From CALSMU01 sp965230225 (GTDB lineage Bacteria; Bacteroidota; Bacteroidia; Flavobacteriales_D; Parvicellaceae): DNA of 64,000 nt. Location: contig CBDDKM010000009.1 in NCBI GenBank assembly GCA_965230225.1, forward strand, positions 62,001 to 126,000. Direction: 5' to 3'. A program made the translations under genes and the position numbers. Each line of letters opens with the position of its first letter. Within the stretch, counting starts at the first letter, position 1. Below, one piece after another: positions 43,004-51,459 of the stretch. The notes beneath the pieces are model-generated. The model searched no databases. It worked only from the letters and a program-made list of their open reading frames with translations, and had not been told where the DNA came from.

Positions 43004-46000
43004 TTATCTTCTTATATCAATAAAGTTTTCCATTTTAATTTCAGCATCAGGTACCAGGAAGAGTACAAAATAGGTCCCGTCCGGTAGAGGTTCCCCGTTG
43101 GAGTTTGTTCCGTTCCAGTTGTTCTGATAATCATTTTGAGTGTAAACGATGTTCCCCCATCGGTTAAACACAGTTAAGCTATTTTCCGGATAGATTTCAA
43201 TTCCTCTAATAACATAGAAATCATTCCTTCCATCATTGTTAGGGGAGACTCCTGTTGGCATTTGAAGGAAATGTGGTTCAGTTAACTCTACCCAACCATT
43301 TACCACGCAACCATTACTATCTGTAACCACTACTGAATAACTTCCGGGGCCAAGATCTGAAATGGTAGAATCTGTTTGATTAGTGGACCATAAGTATTGA
43401 TATTCCGGAGTTCCACCAGTAACATTTGCCGCTATGGTTCCATCATTCGCTTGATAGTCGGAGATGTTGAATCCTCCCAAATACTCGGATACATCTAAGT
43501 TTAGTATTAACGAATCTGGTTCGAATATTGGGATACTCATTTGAGTCTCGCACCCTACCGTGTCGGTTAATGTTAGATTATAGCCTCCTTGAGAAAGGTT
43601 GCTGATAAAAGCTGTGGTATCTCCAGTGTCCCAATCAAAAGTGTAGGGAGGAGTTCCGTTATGAGGTTCAACCAAAATCCACCCGTCAGAGAGTCCATAA
43701 CAAGAGATGTGTTGACTGGTGAAACTAACCTGAAGTTCGGGGTAGTCGACCAAATTGATGGTGTCTGATAAAGTACAACCATTGGTGTCTGTGGCTACAA
43801 ATATGTATTCATTACCCAAAATGTTTTCTAAATCTTCGGTGGTAGCTCCATTGGACCAGCTGTATTCATAAGAAGGAATACCTCCACTTACGGTTAGGTC
43901 TATCGACCCATTACTGTTACCACAGGAAGAAGGAATTTCGGTCCAGGAAACATTCATTTCATCAGGCTCTATGATGTCTATTAAATAAACAGCCACACAA
44001 GAGTTAGTATCTGTTACAGCTACTTCATAATTACCCGGAGGTAAGCTATCGATGTATGCCGAATCAGAATTAAAATTATCAGGTCCTCTCCAGGCAATGG
44101 TGTAGCCAGCTTCTCCTCCTGAGGGTACAACATTTAGCCATGCATCGTCCAGACCAAAACAGCTAATTGCCGTACCTCCGTTAAACATAGAGGAAGTAAC
44201 CACAGCATCTAATGAGATCCCTGACTCCGTTAAAACAATGCTGTCGGAAACAGAGCATCCGTTGGTATCTGCTAAGTTCAGGTAGTAGGTGCCAGCCGGA
44301 ACTCCGTAAATGTTTTGAGATGAATTGTTATACCCATTCGCTCCAGTCCAACTGTAGTTGTAACCAGATATTCCACCAGCGATGGAGGTGTAAACAATAC
44401 CAGAACTGTCACCAGTACAAGCAATTTCCCAACCTCCAACATAAGTTGGTGACGAAAGAGTAGTAGATAGTACTTCTGGTTCAGTGAGGGTAATGGAGTC
44501 AGTTTTTACACAGCTATTAGCATCAGTAATAGTGGTATAGTAAGTACCTGCAGTTAGTGGACCTATGCTTGAACCTGATCCAGTATATCCTCCGGTTCCT
44601 GTCCATGCATAGCTGTAAGGACTGGTTCCTCCATAGGCAGAAACTTGAGCAGTACCATCATTTGCTCCAAAACAACTTACATGATGTCCTCCAATAAAAG
44701 TTGGACTGTCTATAGTATCTTGAATAGCCATTGGCTCAGTAATGGTAGTGCTATCTTCAATTGAACATCCGTTAGCATCTAAAATAGAGATGTAGTAATT
44801 ACCAGCAGATAATCCGGTTATGTCTTCGTTAGATGAAGTAAAGCCGGCAGGACCAGTCCACGAATATGTGTATGATGTTGTTCCTCCTCCAACGGTAATG
44901 TCAGATTCTCCGTTATCAAGGCCGTAACAGGAAATATTTTCTCCTCCAACATAAGTTAAGTTGCTAATTGATAAGGATAATGCGTTTGGTTCAGTTAGTG
45001 TAATATCATCCGTAAAGGCACACCCATTATTATCTGTAATATTTAAAGAATACGTACCCGCTTCTAAATTAGATATATCTTCGGTAGATGAGCTGTATCC
45101 ATTTGGACCTGTCCATGCATAAGTAAATGCAGGAGTACCCCCTTGCGGAGTAGCATCGATTTGTCCATCCAACTCACCATTACAACTTATATGGTTTCCT
45201 CCAATAAAAGTAGGCGAAGTAAAGTTTATGGAAAGTGCATTAGGCTCCGAGACCAATTGTGGTGCAGAGGTAGAACATCCGTTGTTATCAGTAACCGAAA
45301 CGGTATAGGTTCCGGTGCAAAGACCAGAAGCCGTCAGTGTATTTTGGTTAGAAGGATCATCCCATTGGATGGTGTACGGGGTTGTTCCTCCTGATATTGT
45401 AACTATAGCTTCTCCATCGCATAGCCCATTACAGGAAACTGGTGTTTCCGATGTGTTTAATGTAAGTAATCCTGGCTCTAATATAGTTATGGTATCTGTG
45501 GTGCTACATCCAACAAAATCGGTAACAACTATGGAGTGTGTACCTGCACATAAATTGGTTTCAGTGGTTCCATTTCCTCCTGTAGACCAGCTATAGGTGT
45601 ACGGAGCTGTACCTCCTGTCATGGTAGCAGAAGCCTGGCCATCGCAATATCCAAAACAAGTAGCATTGAGATCTACAACGGCATCAACTGATCCACCTGC
45701 CTGATCATTAACCGTGGCACTACCATTCGCAGTACAACCGGTATTGTCGGTTACCACAATGTTGTAAGTGCCTGCCGGGAGGTTATTTACTGTTGCTGTT
45801 GTAGAATTCCCAGCATCATCCCATTGGTAGGTGTAACCCGGAACTCCTCCCGTTGCTGCAACAGCTACCTCTCCATCCGATTGAGAACAATTAGAGTTAG
45901 AAGCACTAATGGCCAATTGAATTTCACTAGGTTCATTGATCATGTAGCTGGCTGATTGAGTGCAACTGTTATCATCTGTAACAGTAATATCAAAACTTCC

Positions 46001-47989
46001 CGTACAAAGAGATGATAAGTCTTCGGTGGTAGCTCCATTGTCCCACGAAATGGAATAACTTCCAAATCCTCCTGTAATGCTAGCGTCTATTGACCCATCA
46101 CAGAAACTAAAGCAACTTGCATCCGATGTGGTAGCTGAAAGAATTAACTCATCCGGTTGGTTGATTTGAATTAACTCATTAATCGTACACCCGTTATTAT
46201 CTGTTAACGTTAATTGATATAACCCTGCCTCCAGATTGTTGATGTCTTCTGTGTTTGCACTGAAACTGTTAGGACCAGACCAGGAGAAGTTATATGGAGT
46301 TGTTCCACCTGATACTGTATAGTCTACAGTTCCGGTTAGATTACCATAGCAATCAATTTGGTAACCGTTAAAGTTAGAAGTAGTGTATGAACCAATAAGT
46401 TCTGAAGGTTCCGTAACGGTGTAGTTGTATTGCGCTGTACATCCTTGATTATCTGTTATGGATAATTGATAAGTTCCAGGAGATAAATTGCTCAAATCTT
46501 CCGAGCTGCTACTAAACCCTCCAGGACCACTCCATTGGTAGGTAATAGGAAGGTAAGCACCTGTTACCGTAATGTTGATACTCCCATTGTTATTACCATA
46601 ACAAGAAACATCATTTATTACTTCGGTTACCTGAATATCTCCCACATGAACATATACAGTTGAACTTTCCGAGCAAAAACTTGCCGTTGTGGTTAGAGTG
46701 TATAGTGTACTTGTAGTTGGAGTGGCCTGAGTAGAATCATTAAAAGGGTCGCTAAGGCCATTGGCTGGAGACCAGCTAAAAGAACTTCCTCCAGTGGAGG
46801 TCAACTCGATGGTTTCTCCTAGGCAGATAGAGTCTGAAATTGGGGAGACTTGTGGGAACAATGAATCTGTAATGAAGAATTGTAAACTATCGGTAACCAT
46901 ACTGGAACAGTATGGATTTCCAAGATAGATCATCACGTATTCTGCTGGTTCTGCAATTCCATCCGCATATGGTTGAAACTGAACTGAGGCCGTAGCTTGA
47001 TTAGCAGGTATGGTTACTTGTTTGGCTACGATAGGAGAGGGGTTGGACCCAATTTGTGGATAATCTACTCCGTTGGTTGCAGTTCCATTGATCCAGTAAT
47101 CAATAGTTAGAGGTTGATTGGTAACAGTTTGCCTGGTGAACAAAACTTCACCGTAGTTACATCCCTCAACCATGTTGTCGATGTTACCGGCAGTCTGACT
47201 TAATACCAATATGTTGTTACTCTCAATCTTTTCGATAAAAACTCCCGAATCCCATAATTTATCCGAGGCATCCGCAACAACAAGTTTTAAGTGATAGGTT
47301 TGACACGGTTGAACAGCAGATATTGCGGTTAGGTTCTTTGTGTAACCATCGTATTGTACTTGCGGGTCATTGTCGTTGTTTTCGTAGTATTGGGTATTAG
47401 TACTTTGATTAACATTATTAATGGTAACAGCAGTAGATGTACCTGGAATCAAAGCAATGTTTTTCTCATTTCCAGCTCCCGGGTCACCTACAATACCAGG
47501 ACCACTAATGAAGAATCCAAAAACATCATTGTATTGGGAGCCTACCCACTCTTCGTATTCTTCTGAGGCGAATACGAAATCGAATTTTATGGTGTCTCCC
47601 TGAGGAATGATGTCGAATTCAAACTCACAATATTCCCAGGTGGTTCTACCGGTATAGTTATCTAATAAAGGGTAGCCATCCGGTGTATCTTGTGGAGGAA
47701 AGTAGTGGGTTTTGTTACCCACGTCATTGGGCCCAATGGCGTTAAATATGGTTCCTGTTGTAAGAACCAATCCCTCCTCTATTCCCAGTGGAGTATTAGA
47801 GGCATCGTATTTACCGTAGCCGTCAACTCCACAATCTATTTGTGCATTAAATATTTGTACTCCTTCACCACTAATCAGTTTAGCAAGAGAATCCGGTGTT
47901 AACGAATTGTCCACTAAAAGCTGACCAAATCCATTCAATGATGGTATGGTGAAGAGTATGATTAATGTGGTGTATATCTTCCTGTACAT
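43004..47989 (-). CDS. SprB-like adhesin with choice-of-anchor L domain, 14 SprB repeats and T9SS type B sorting domain
   Basis: A 1661-aa surface protein. Signal peptide (about 1-23); choice-of-anchor L domain (about 30-245) with G-I-E-E-G-L-V-L-T-T-G; a Calx-beta-like segment with G-V-D-Y-P (about 265-370); an Ig-like domain (375-450); 14 SprB-type repeats of about 79 aa (457-1561), each usually C-[YFN]-G-x-x-D-G through W-x-G to G-x-Y-x-x-x-V-T-D-x-x-G-C; and a type B gliding-associated C-terminal domain (P-N-N-D-G-R-N-D-F, F-N-R-W-G-N, P-D-G-T-Y-F). Such adhesins are moved along the cell surface or hold it to substrates. It is in an operon with a small secreted protein 5 nt upstream and PorP/SprF 2 nt downstream. 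Confidence 0.92.
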   Translation of the reverse strand: MYRKIYTTLIILFTIPSLNGFGQLLVDNSLTPDSLAKLISGEGVQIFNAQIDCGVDGYGKYDASNTPLGIEEGLVLTTGTIFNAIGPNDVGNKTHYFPPQDTPDGYPLLDNYTGRTTWEYCEFEFDIIPQGDTIKFDFVFASEEYEEWVGSQYNDVFGFFISGPGIVGDPGAGNEKNIALIPGTSTAVTINNVNQSTNTQYYENNDNDPQVQYDGYTKNLTAISAVQPCQTYHLKLVVADASDKLWDSGVFIEKIESNNILVLSQTAGNIDNMVEGCNYGEVLFTRQTVTNQPLTIDYWINGTATNGVDYPQIGSNPSPIVAKQVTIPANQATASVQFQPYADGIAEPAEYVMIYLGNPYCSSMVTDSLQFFITDSLFPQVSPISDSICLGETIELTSTGGSSFSWSPANGLSDPFNDSTQATPTTSTLYTLTTTASFCSESSTVYVHVGDIQVTEVINDVSCYGNNNGSINITVTGAYLPITYQWSGPGGFSSSSEDLSNLSPGTYQLSITDNQGCTAQYNYTVTEPSELIGSYTTSNFNGYQIDCYGNLTGTVDYTVSGGTTPYNFSWSGPNSFSANTEDINNLEAGLYQLTLTDNNGCTINELIQINQPDELILSATTSDASCFSFCDGSIDASITGGFGSYSISWDNGATTEDLSSLCTGSFDITVTDDNSCTQSASYMINEPSEIQLAISASNSNCSQSDGEVAVAATGGVPGYTYQWDDAGNSTTATVNNLPAGTYNIVVTDNTGCTANGSATVNDQAGGSVDAVVDLNATCFGYCDGQASATMTGGTAPYTYSWSTGGNGTTETNLCAGTHSIVVTDFVGCSTTDTITILEPGLLTLNTSETPVSCNGLCDGEAIVTISGGTTPYTIQWDDPSNQNTLTASGLCTGTYTVSVTDNNGCSTSAPQLVSEPNALSINFTSPTFIGGNHISCNGELDGQIDATPQGGTPAFTYAWTGPNGYSSSTEDISNLEAGTYSLNITDNNGCAFTDDITLTEPNALSLSISNLTYVGGENISCYGLDNGESDITVGGGTTSYTYSWTGPAGFTSSNEDITGLSAGNYYISILDANGCSIEDSTTITEPMAIQDTIDSPTFIGGHHVSCFGANDGTAQVSAYGGTSPYSYAWTGTGGYTGSGSSIGPLTAGTYYTTITDANSCVKTDSITLTEPEVLSTTLSSPTYVGGWEIACTGDSSGIVYTSIAGGISGYNYSWTGANGYNNSSQNIYGVPAGTYYLNLADTNGCSVSDSIVLTESGISLDAVVTSSMFNGGTAISCFGLDDAWLNVVPSGGEAGYTIAWRGPDNFNSDSAYIDSLPPGNYEVAVTDTNSCVAVYLIDIIEPDEMNVSWTEIPSSCGNSNGSIDLTVSGGIPSYEYSWSNGATTEDLENILGNEYIFVATDTNGCTLSDTINLVDYPELQVSFTSQHISCYGLSDGWILVEPHNGTPPYTFDWDTGDTTAFISNLSQGGYNLTLTDTVGCETQMSIPIFEPDSLILNLDVSEYLGGFNISDYQANDGTIAANVTGGTPEYQYLWSTNQTDSTISDLGPGSYSVVVTDSNGCVVNGWVELTEPHFLQMPTGVSPNNDGRNDFYVIRGIEIYPENSLTVFNRWGNIVYTQNDYQNNWNGTNSNGEPLPDGTYFVLFLVPDAEIKMENFIDIRR
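43307..46621 (-). repeat. Array of 14 SprB-type protein repeats
   Basis: Fourteen tandem units of about 79 codons. Two sub-types are seen: short ones such as N-A-T-C-F-G-Y-C-D-G, and longer ones with an extra F-I-G-G/Y-V-G-G lead-in and T-G-P/S-G-P loop (units 7-11 especially). Unit 14 has lost the first cysteine (N-I-S-D-Y in place of I-S-C-Y). The units are diverged, not recent copies. Confidence 0.85.
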
Positions 47990-47994
47990 AACTT

Positions 47995-48342
47995 CTAGTT
48001 TTGGATCGTTCTAAAGGATGAGCATTTCATTTCGGCTTCCTTTTGATTTAGGTTAGAATAACCTTTAAATGGTGTTTTCTTAAGTGACTTTTTGATAATC
48101 TGCGTAGCAGATTCAAGGTCATTTTCATCTTTTAAGAGAATGATTCCGGCTGGAACACAAGAGTAATTGATGGCGATAGAGTGCTCATCTAATTTACTCT
48201 TGATAAGAGACATTTCTTGAACAGTTAGCTTTTCAAATTGAAAGCCTGCTGAAGGGTTTTGGTTAAGTTGGGCAATAGATTGATAACTGCAAAATACGGT
48301 CAGTAATACAGCAACCAATACGCCCTTTGGTGTTTTGCGCAT
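47995..48342 (-). CDS. Small secreted protein in the SprB-like adhesin operon
   Basis: A 115-aa protein with signal peptide (about 1-24, S-I-A-Q). The mature 90 residues are charged, with two cysteines (Y-S-C-V and M-K-C-S) and no recognised domain. Its stop is 5 nt before the adhesin start, so it is the first gene of the small protein-adhesin-SprF operon. It could assist adhesin export or folding; that is only inference. No exact -7 box is found upstream; a near one (TACTTTAT) exists. Confidence 0.65.
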   Translation of the reverse strand: MRKTPKGVLVAVLLTVFCSYQSIAQLNQNPSAGFQFEKLTVQEMSLIKSKLDEHSIAINYSCVPAGIILLKDENDLESATQIIKKSLKKTPFKGYSNLNQKEAEMKCSSFRTIQN

Positions 48343-48384
48343 AGCTTATGTTTTATATAAAGTAAGTTCGGATTTTGAGGGTAG

Positions 48385-48428
48385 AAGAACTATGAGTTCT
48401 TTCAAATTGACTGGTGATTTCGGTCAAT
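48385..48428. terminator. Two small hairpins in the gap after feoB
   Basis: AAGAACT-ATG-AGTTCTT (48385-48401) and ATTGAC/GTCAAT (48406-48411 with 48423-48428). They lie 30-70 nt after the feoB stop. Neither is followed by a long T-run, so this is a weak terminator candidate or a regulatory dyad for the next operon. Confidence 0.3.
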
Positions 48429-48457
48429 CAAATTTCATTTAAAAAGAAGATTTTTAG

Positions 48458-50530
48458 TTAGCTCAATAGTTGGTAGGTTATAAAGCTGCAAACGTAGGCA
48501 AGTAAAGTGAATACCCCAAGCTGGATTAATGCAAATTTCCAACTTTTTGTTTCTTGCTTTGCGATTGCTATTGTACTTAAGCACTGGAGTGCAAATACAT
48601 AGAATATTAGTAGCGAAAATGCTGTTGGCATACTAAAGTGAATGGAGTCCAAAGCGTCTTTGGAGTTTTTACCACTTTCTACACTATAGATGGTAGACAT
48701 GGTTCCTACAAACACTTCTCGTGCTGCAAAAGAACTGATTAGTGCGATTCCTACTTTCCAGTCGAAACCTAGCGGTTCTATAACTGGTTCTATGGTTTTT
48801 CCGAAGTAACCAATGTAAGAATACTCCAGTTTTTCTGCGCCCATCATAGCTTCAATTTCTTCCTCGGAGTATTGATTAACTAATTCGGTAGAGCTGTACT
48901 TTTCTTCTATTCTTTCCATCTGAGAAGATGGTCCGTAACTTGATAAAAACCATAGAATAACAGAGGCTATTAAGATGATTTTTCCCGCTTCCATGATGAA
49001 TGTTTTTCCTTTAGTAGTCATGGAGGTAAATACATTCTTAGCGGTTGGTACTCTAAATTTAGGGAGCTCTAATAAGAAGGTAGAGTGCTCACTGTTTTTA
49101 AGGAATTTATTAGCAATTAATGCGATGACTAAACTGAAAATAATACCGAGCAAATAAAGTCCCATCATAAACAATCCTTGCAAGCTAATAAACCCTAGTA
49201 GCATTTTATTAGGTACAATAAAGGCAGTAAGGAATACATACACTGGAAGTCTTGCTGAGCAACTCATTAATGGGGTAACAAAAATCGTAATCAAACGTTC
49301 TCTTTTGCTGTCAATGCTTCTGGCAGCCATAATAGCAGGTACAGCACAGGCAAATCCTCCAACTAGTGGAATAACGGACTTACCATTCATTCCAAACGTT
49401 CTTAACAGCTTATCCGACATAAAGCTAACTCTGGAGAGGTATCCTGAGTCTTCAAGTATGGTAATTAAGCCAAACAAAATCATGATTTGAGGTAGGAAAA
49501 CCAAAACCCCGGCTATTCCGGCCAGGATCCCTTCTGTTAGGAAATCCGACCACATGCTTTCGGGTAAATTATTGGCCAATGATTCTGTTACCCATCCCAT
49601 CCCTTCTGTAATCCATTCCATTGGATATTGAGCCAGTGTAAAAACTGACTGGAACAAGAGAAAGAAAACAGCAATAAATATCAATAGTCCATAGAAAGGG
49701 TGTGTGACTAATTTGTCCAATTTTTCGGTTCTACCTTCCTGATTTTTTCTTCCTTTTTCATATCGAATAATCTTCTCAATGATTTCATTGATTCGCTCGT
49801 ATCGATGGCTGATTTCGTGTAATTCTGCTTCGTGACTATTGTATCCAGTAGCTTCTACCGCTTTAGAAAACGTGTCTTTAGATTCTAGCCACTTTAGTGT
49901 TTTATAGTTATTGAGAATCTTATAAGTACGGTATATAAAGCCTTTAGAGTCTTTATCTAAAATATGATCCAGTGTTTCTCCTGCTACGTGCATGATGTCT
50001 ACAAAACGCTCATTAGAAGAGGGGGTGTCTTTGGTTAATTCTTCTTTTAGAAGGTCAATTCCTTCTCCTGTTTTTGCACTTATAGAAACTACCGGAACTC
50101 CAAATTCCTGAATCATAGTGGATTGATCTACCGTAAATCCTTTTTTCTGAGCAATGTCTAACATGTTTAGAGCCATTACCACTGGAATACCAAGGTCTAT
50201 GATCTGAGAAGCCAGAAATAGGTTTCTTTTTAGGTTAGATATATCCAATACCAGAACTATAAGGTCTGGGTACGAATCGTCCTTAGGGTTTAATAGAACA
50301 TCCTGAACAACTTTCTCGTCTGGTGAAGTAGAGGAGAGGCTATAGGTTCCCGGAAGGTCCACCACATCAATAGTGTCACCGTTAGGAAGAGAAGCTTTTC
50401 CTGTTCTCTTTTCCACCGTAACTCCTGGGAAATTACCTACTTTTTGGTTGAGTCCGGTTAGAACATTAAACAAGGTGGTTTTCCCGCAATTCGGATTTCC
50501 TACAAGTGCTATTTTTTTCACGTTACTCAA
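48458..50530 (-). CDS. feoB: Ferrous iron transporter B
   Basis: A 690-aa inner-membrane Fe2+ transporter. The N-terminal G domain has G1 G11-N-P-N-C-G-K-T-T19, D-L-P-G-T-Y (G3) and N-M-L-D (G4), followed by a helical GDI-type spacer and two gate-type membrane repeats with P-L-V-G-G-F-A-C-A-V-P and P-L-M-S-C-S-A-R-L-P motifs. No feoA or feoC is adjacent. The frame starts at TTG 50530, with GTG 50521 as an alternative; both precede the G domain. An inverted repeat and a divergent small-RNA promoter lie about 100 nt upstream. Confidence 0.93.
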   Translation of the reverse strand: MSNVKKIALVGNPNCGKTTLFNVLTGLNQKVGNFPGVTVEKRTGKASLPNGDTIDVVDLPGTYSLSSTSPDEKVVQDVLLNPKDDSYPDLIVLVLDISNLKRNLFLASQIIDLGIPVVMALNMLDIAQKKGFTVDQSTMIQEFGVPVVSISAKTGEGIDLLKEELTKDTPSSNERFVDIMHVAGETLDHILDKDSKGFIYRTYKILNNYKTLKWLESKDTFSKAVEATGYNSHEAELHEISHRYERINEIIEKIIRYEKGRKNQEGRTEKLDKLVTHPFYGLLIFIAVFFLLFQSVFTLAQYPMEWITEGMGWVTESLANNLPESMWSDFLTEGILAGIAGVLVFLPQIMILFGLITILEDSGYLSRVSFMSDKLLRTFGMNGKSVIPLVGGFACAVPAIMAARSIDSKRERLITIFVTPLMSCSARLPVYVFLTAFIVPNKMLLGFISLQGLFMMGLYLLGIIFSLVIALIANKFLKNSEHSTFLLELPKFRVPTAKNVFTSMTTKGKTFIMEAGKIILIASVILWFLSSYGPSSQMERIEEKYSSTELVNQYSEEEIEAMMGAEKLEYSYIGYFGKTIEPVIEPLGFDWKVGIALISSFAAREVFVGTMSTIYSVESGKNSKDALDSIHFSMPTAFSLLIFYVFALQCLSTIAIAKQETKSWKFALIQLGVFTLLAYVCSFITYQLLS

Positions 50531-50621
50531 TTCCCCCAGAAATCAAAAGTTCAAAAGTCTGCAAAGATGTGCATACAGATTGGTTTCTGCAATACCCGCT
50601 TTCAGGTAAATGACAAAAATC

Positions 50622-50649
50622 ACCTAATAAATACCGGTTTTTAGGTATT
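50622..50649. promoter_or_regulatory. Nested inverted repeats between feoB and the small RNA promoter
   Basis: ACCTAA (50622-50627)/TTAGGT (50641-50646) and AATACC (50630-50635)/GGTATT (50644-50649) share right arms. The last two bases are the start of the small-RNA -33 TTG. The location, about 95 nt upstream of feoB and over the small-RNA promoter, suits an operator shared by both; the binding protein is unknown. Confidence 0.4.
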
Positions 50650-50678
50650 GGAAGGTATGTAATAGTGAATTACATTTG
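50648..50678 (+). promoter_or_regulatory. Complete -33/-7 promoter (TTG-N20-TACATTTG) for a small RNA
   Basis: TTG at 50648-50650 and TACATTTG at 50671-50678, 20 nt apart, exactly as in the Bacteroidota consensus. No protein-coding gene follows on this strand; a strong terminator ends 128 nt later. Confidence 0.7.
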
Positions 50679-50683
50679 TGGCA

Positions 50684-50806
50684 TTCATAATAAACATTGG
50701 TTTACTCACCGTAATCACAATGATTTGAGCCGTACCTCGGTTTAATAATATTAATGAATGTTTAGTTGTATTAGCTCCCGATGGTTTGTTCTGTCGGGAG
50801 TTTTTT
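50684..50806 (+). ncRNA. Candidate structured small RNA, about 123 nt
   Basis: Predicted from a full consensus promoter and a strong terminator with no credible ORF between. The transcript should begin near 50684. A 5' segment CATTCATAATA pairs with TATTAATGAATG near 50749-50760 (one bulge), enclosing two hairpins: CATTG/CAATG, and a 7-bp TGAGCCG/CGGTTTA stem with 5-nt loop. A single-stranded spacer then leads to the terminator hairpin. I do not recognise the family; it does not resemble tmRNA, RNase P or SRP RNA. It is divergent from feoB. The exact 5' end is a prediction. Confidence 0.6.
50775..50806 (+). terminator. Rho-independent terminator of the small RNA
   Basis: Perfect 7-bp stem CTCCCGA/TCGGGAG (50775-50781 with 50794-50800) followed by six T. 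Confidence 0.85.
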
Positions 50807-50929
50807 ATTGATGATTTTCTACTAATAACTGGTGATTCCAGAAGGAACGATGATGATTTTAATTCTTGAACAAGTAAGAATATTTTGAGAAGAGATTGCC
50901 CTATAGAGTAACTATTGTGACTTTTGGAG

Positions 50930-51077
50930 GGATGATTCGGATAAGAGTGGTGGAAACATTAGTAATCATAGCAAATTAACTAAGGCTTATCCGAGGAGTT
51001 TCAAAATTTTGTTTCTGAAACATACATACAGTTTGTTTCAAGTGGTTTAGCCCCTGTGGTAGCAGGGGCTTTTTTTA
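50930..51077 (+). ncRNA. Possible second structured RNA ending in a plus-strand terminator
   Basis: A perfect 9-bp long-range pairing TCGGATAAG (50937-50945) with CTTATCCGA (50986-50994) encloses 40 nt that can pair further (TTAGT/ACTAA). A GTTTC-T-GAAAC dyad follows, then a strong hairpin with a seven-T tail on the plus strand (51049-51077). No plus-strand ORF precedes this terminator. No exact -7 box was found, so the 5' end is unknown and the call is weaker than for the first RNA. Confidence 0.35.
51049..51077 (+). terminator. Rho-independent terminator facing into the thioesterase gene
   Basis: Perfect 8-bp stem AGCCCCTG/CAGGGGCT (51049-51056 with 51063-51070) and a T-run on the plus strand. 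On the minus strand it directly follows the thioesterase stop but lacks a T-tail, so its main direction is plus. Confidence 0.75.
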
Positions 51078-51446
51078 TAATGCTATAGGTTTTCTATCGT
51101 CTCCAACCTTAACATAGGTATATTCTCCTTCAGTAACTTTAATACGAGCGTCTTCTTCGTATTCCCTGTTTACCCATGCTTCAATTTTTACCGTAATAGA
51201 GGTTCTTCCTTTCCTTATCAGACTAACGTAACAACATAGGGTGTCACCTACAAAAACCGGTAGGTTAAATGTTGTGGAGTCTATTGCTACTGTAACAACT
51301 CTTCCTTTGGCTACTTTTCTACAGTATACTCCTCCGGCTATATCCATTTGAGATAACAACCAACCTCCAAAAACATCTCCTGTGGGGTTGGTATCGGCAG
51401 GCATAGCTACCACTCTTATCATCAATTCTCCGTTAGGCTTTCCCAT
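51075..51446 (-). CDS. Acyl-CoA thioesterase, YciA-like hotdog fold
   Basis: A 123-aa protein with the YciA/BFIT-type pattern: M-P-A-D-T-N-P-x-G-D-V-F-G-G-W near the N-terminus, containing the catalytic aspartate-region and G-G-W turn, then T-x-x-x-x-x-F-x-x-P-V-x-V-G-D. These enzymes hydrolyse acyl-CoA to free acid and CoA. It begins 13 nt after the M1 peptidase stop, so it is the last gene of the DUF6702-M1-thioesterase operon. Confidence 0.85.
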   Translation of the reverse strand: MGKPNGELMIRVVAMPADTNPTGDVFGGWLLSQMDIAGGVYCRKVAKGRVVTVAIDSTTFNLPVFVGDTLCCYVSLIRKGRTSITVKIEAWVNREYEEDARIKVTEGEYTYVKVGDDRKPIAL

Positions 51447-51459
51447 AATAATTTTGCAA

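Noticed and set aside
43307..46621. CRISPR-like periodicity in the adhesin gene
   Set aside because: Period of about 237 nt is coding repeats of ~79 codons, diverged in sequence, not repeats with unique spacers.
50754..50814. 17-codon frame from ATG 50758 through the small-RNA terminator
   Set aside because: Runs through the terminator hairpin, no conserved features; the region is better read as non-coding RNA.
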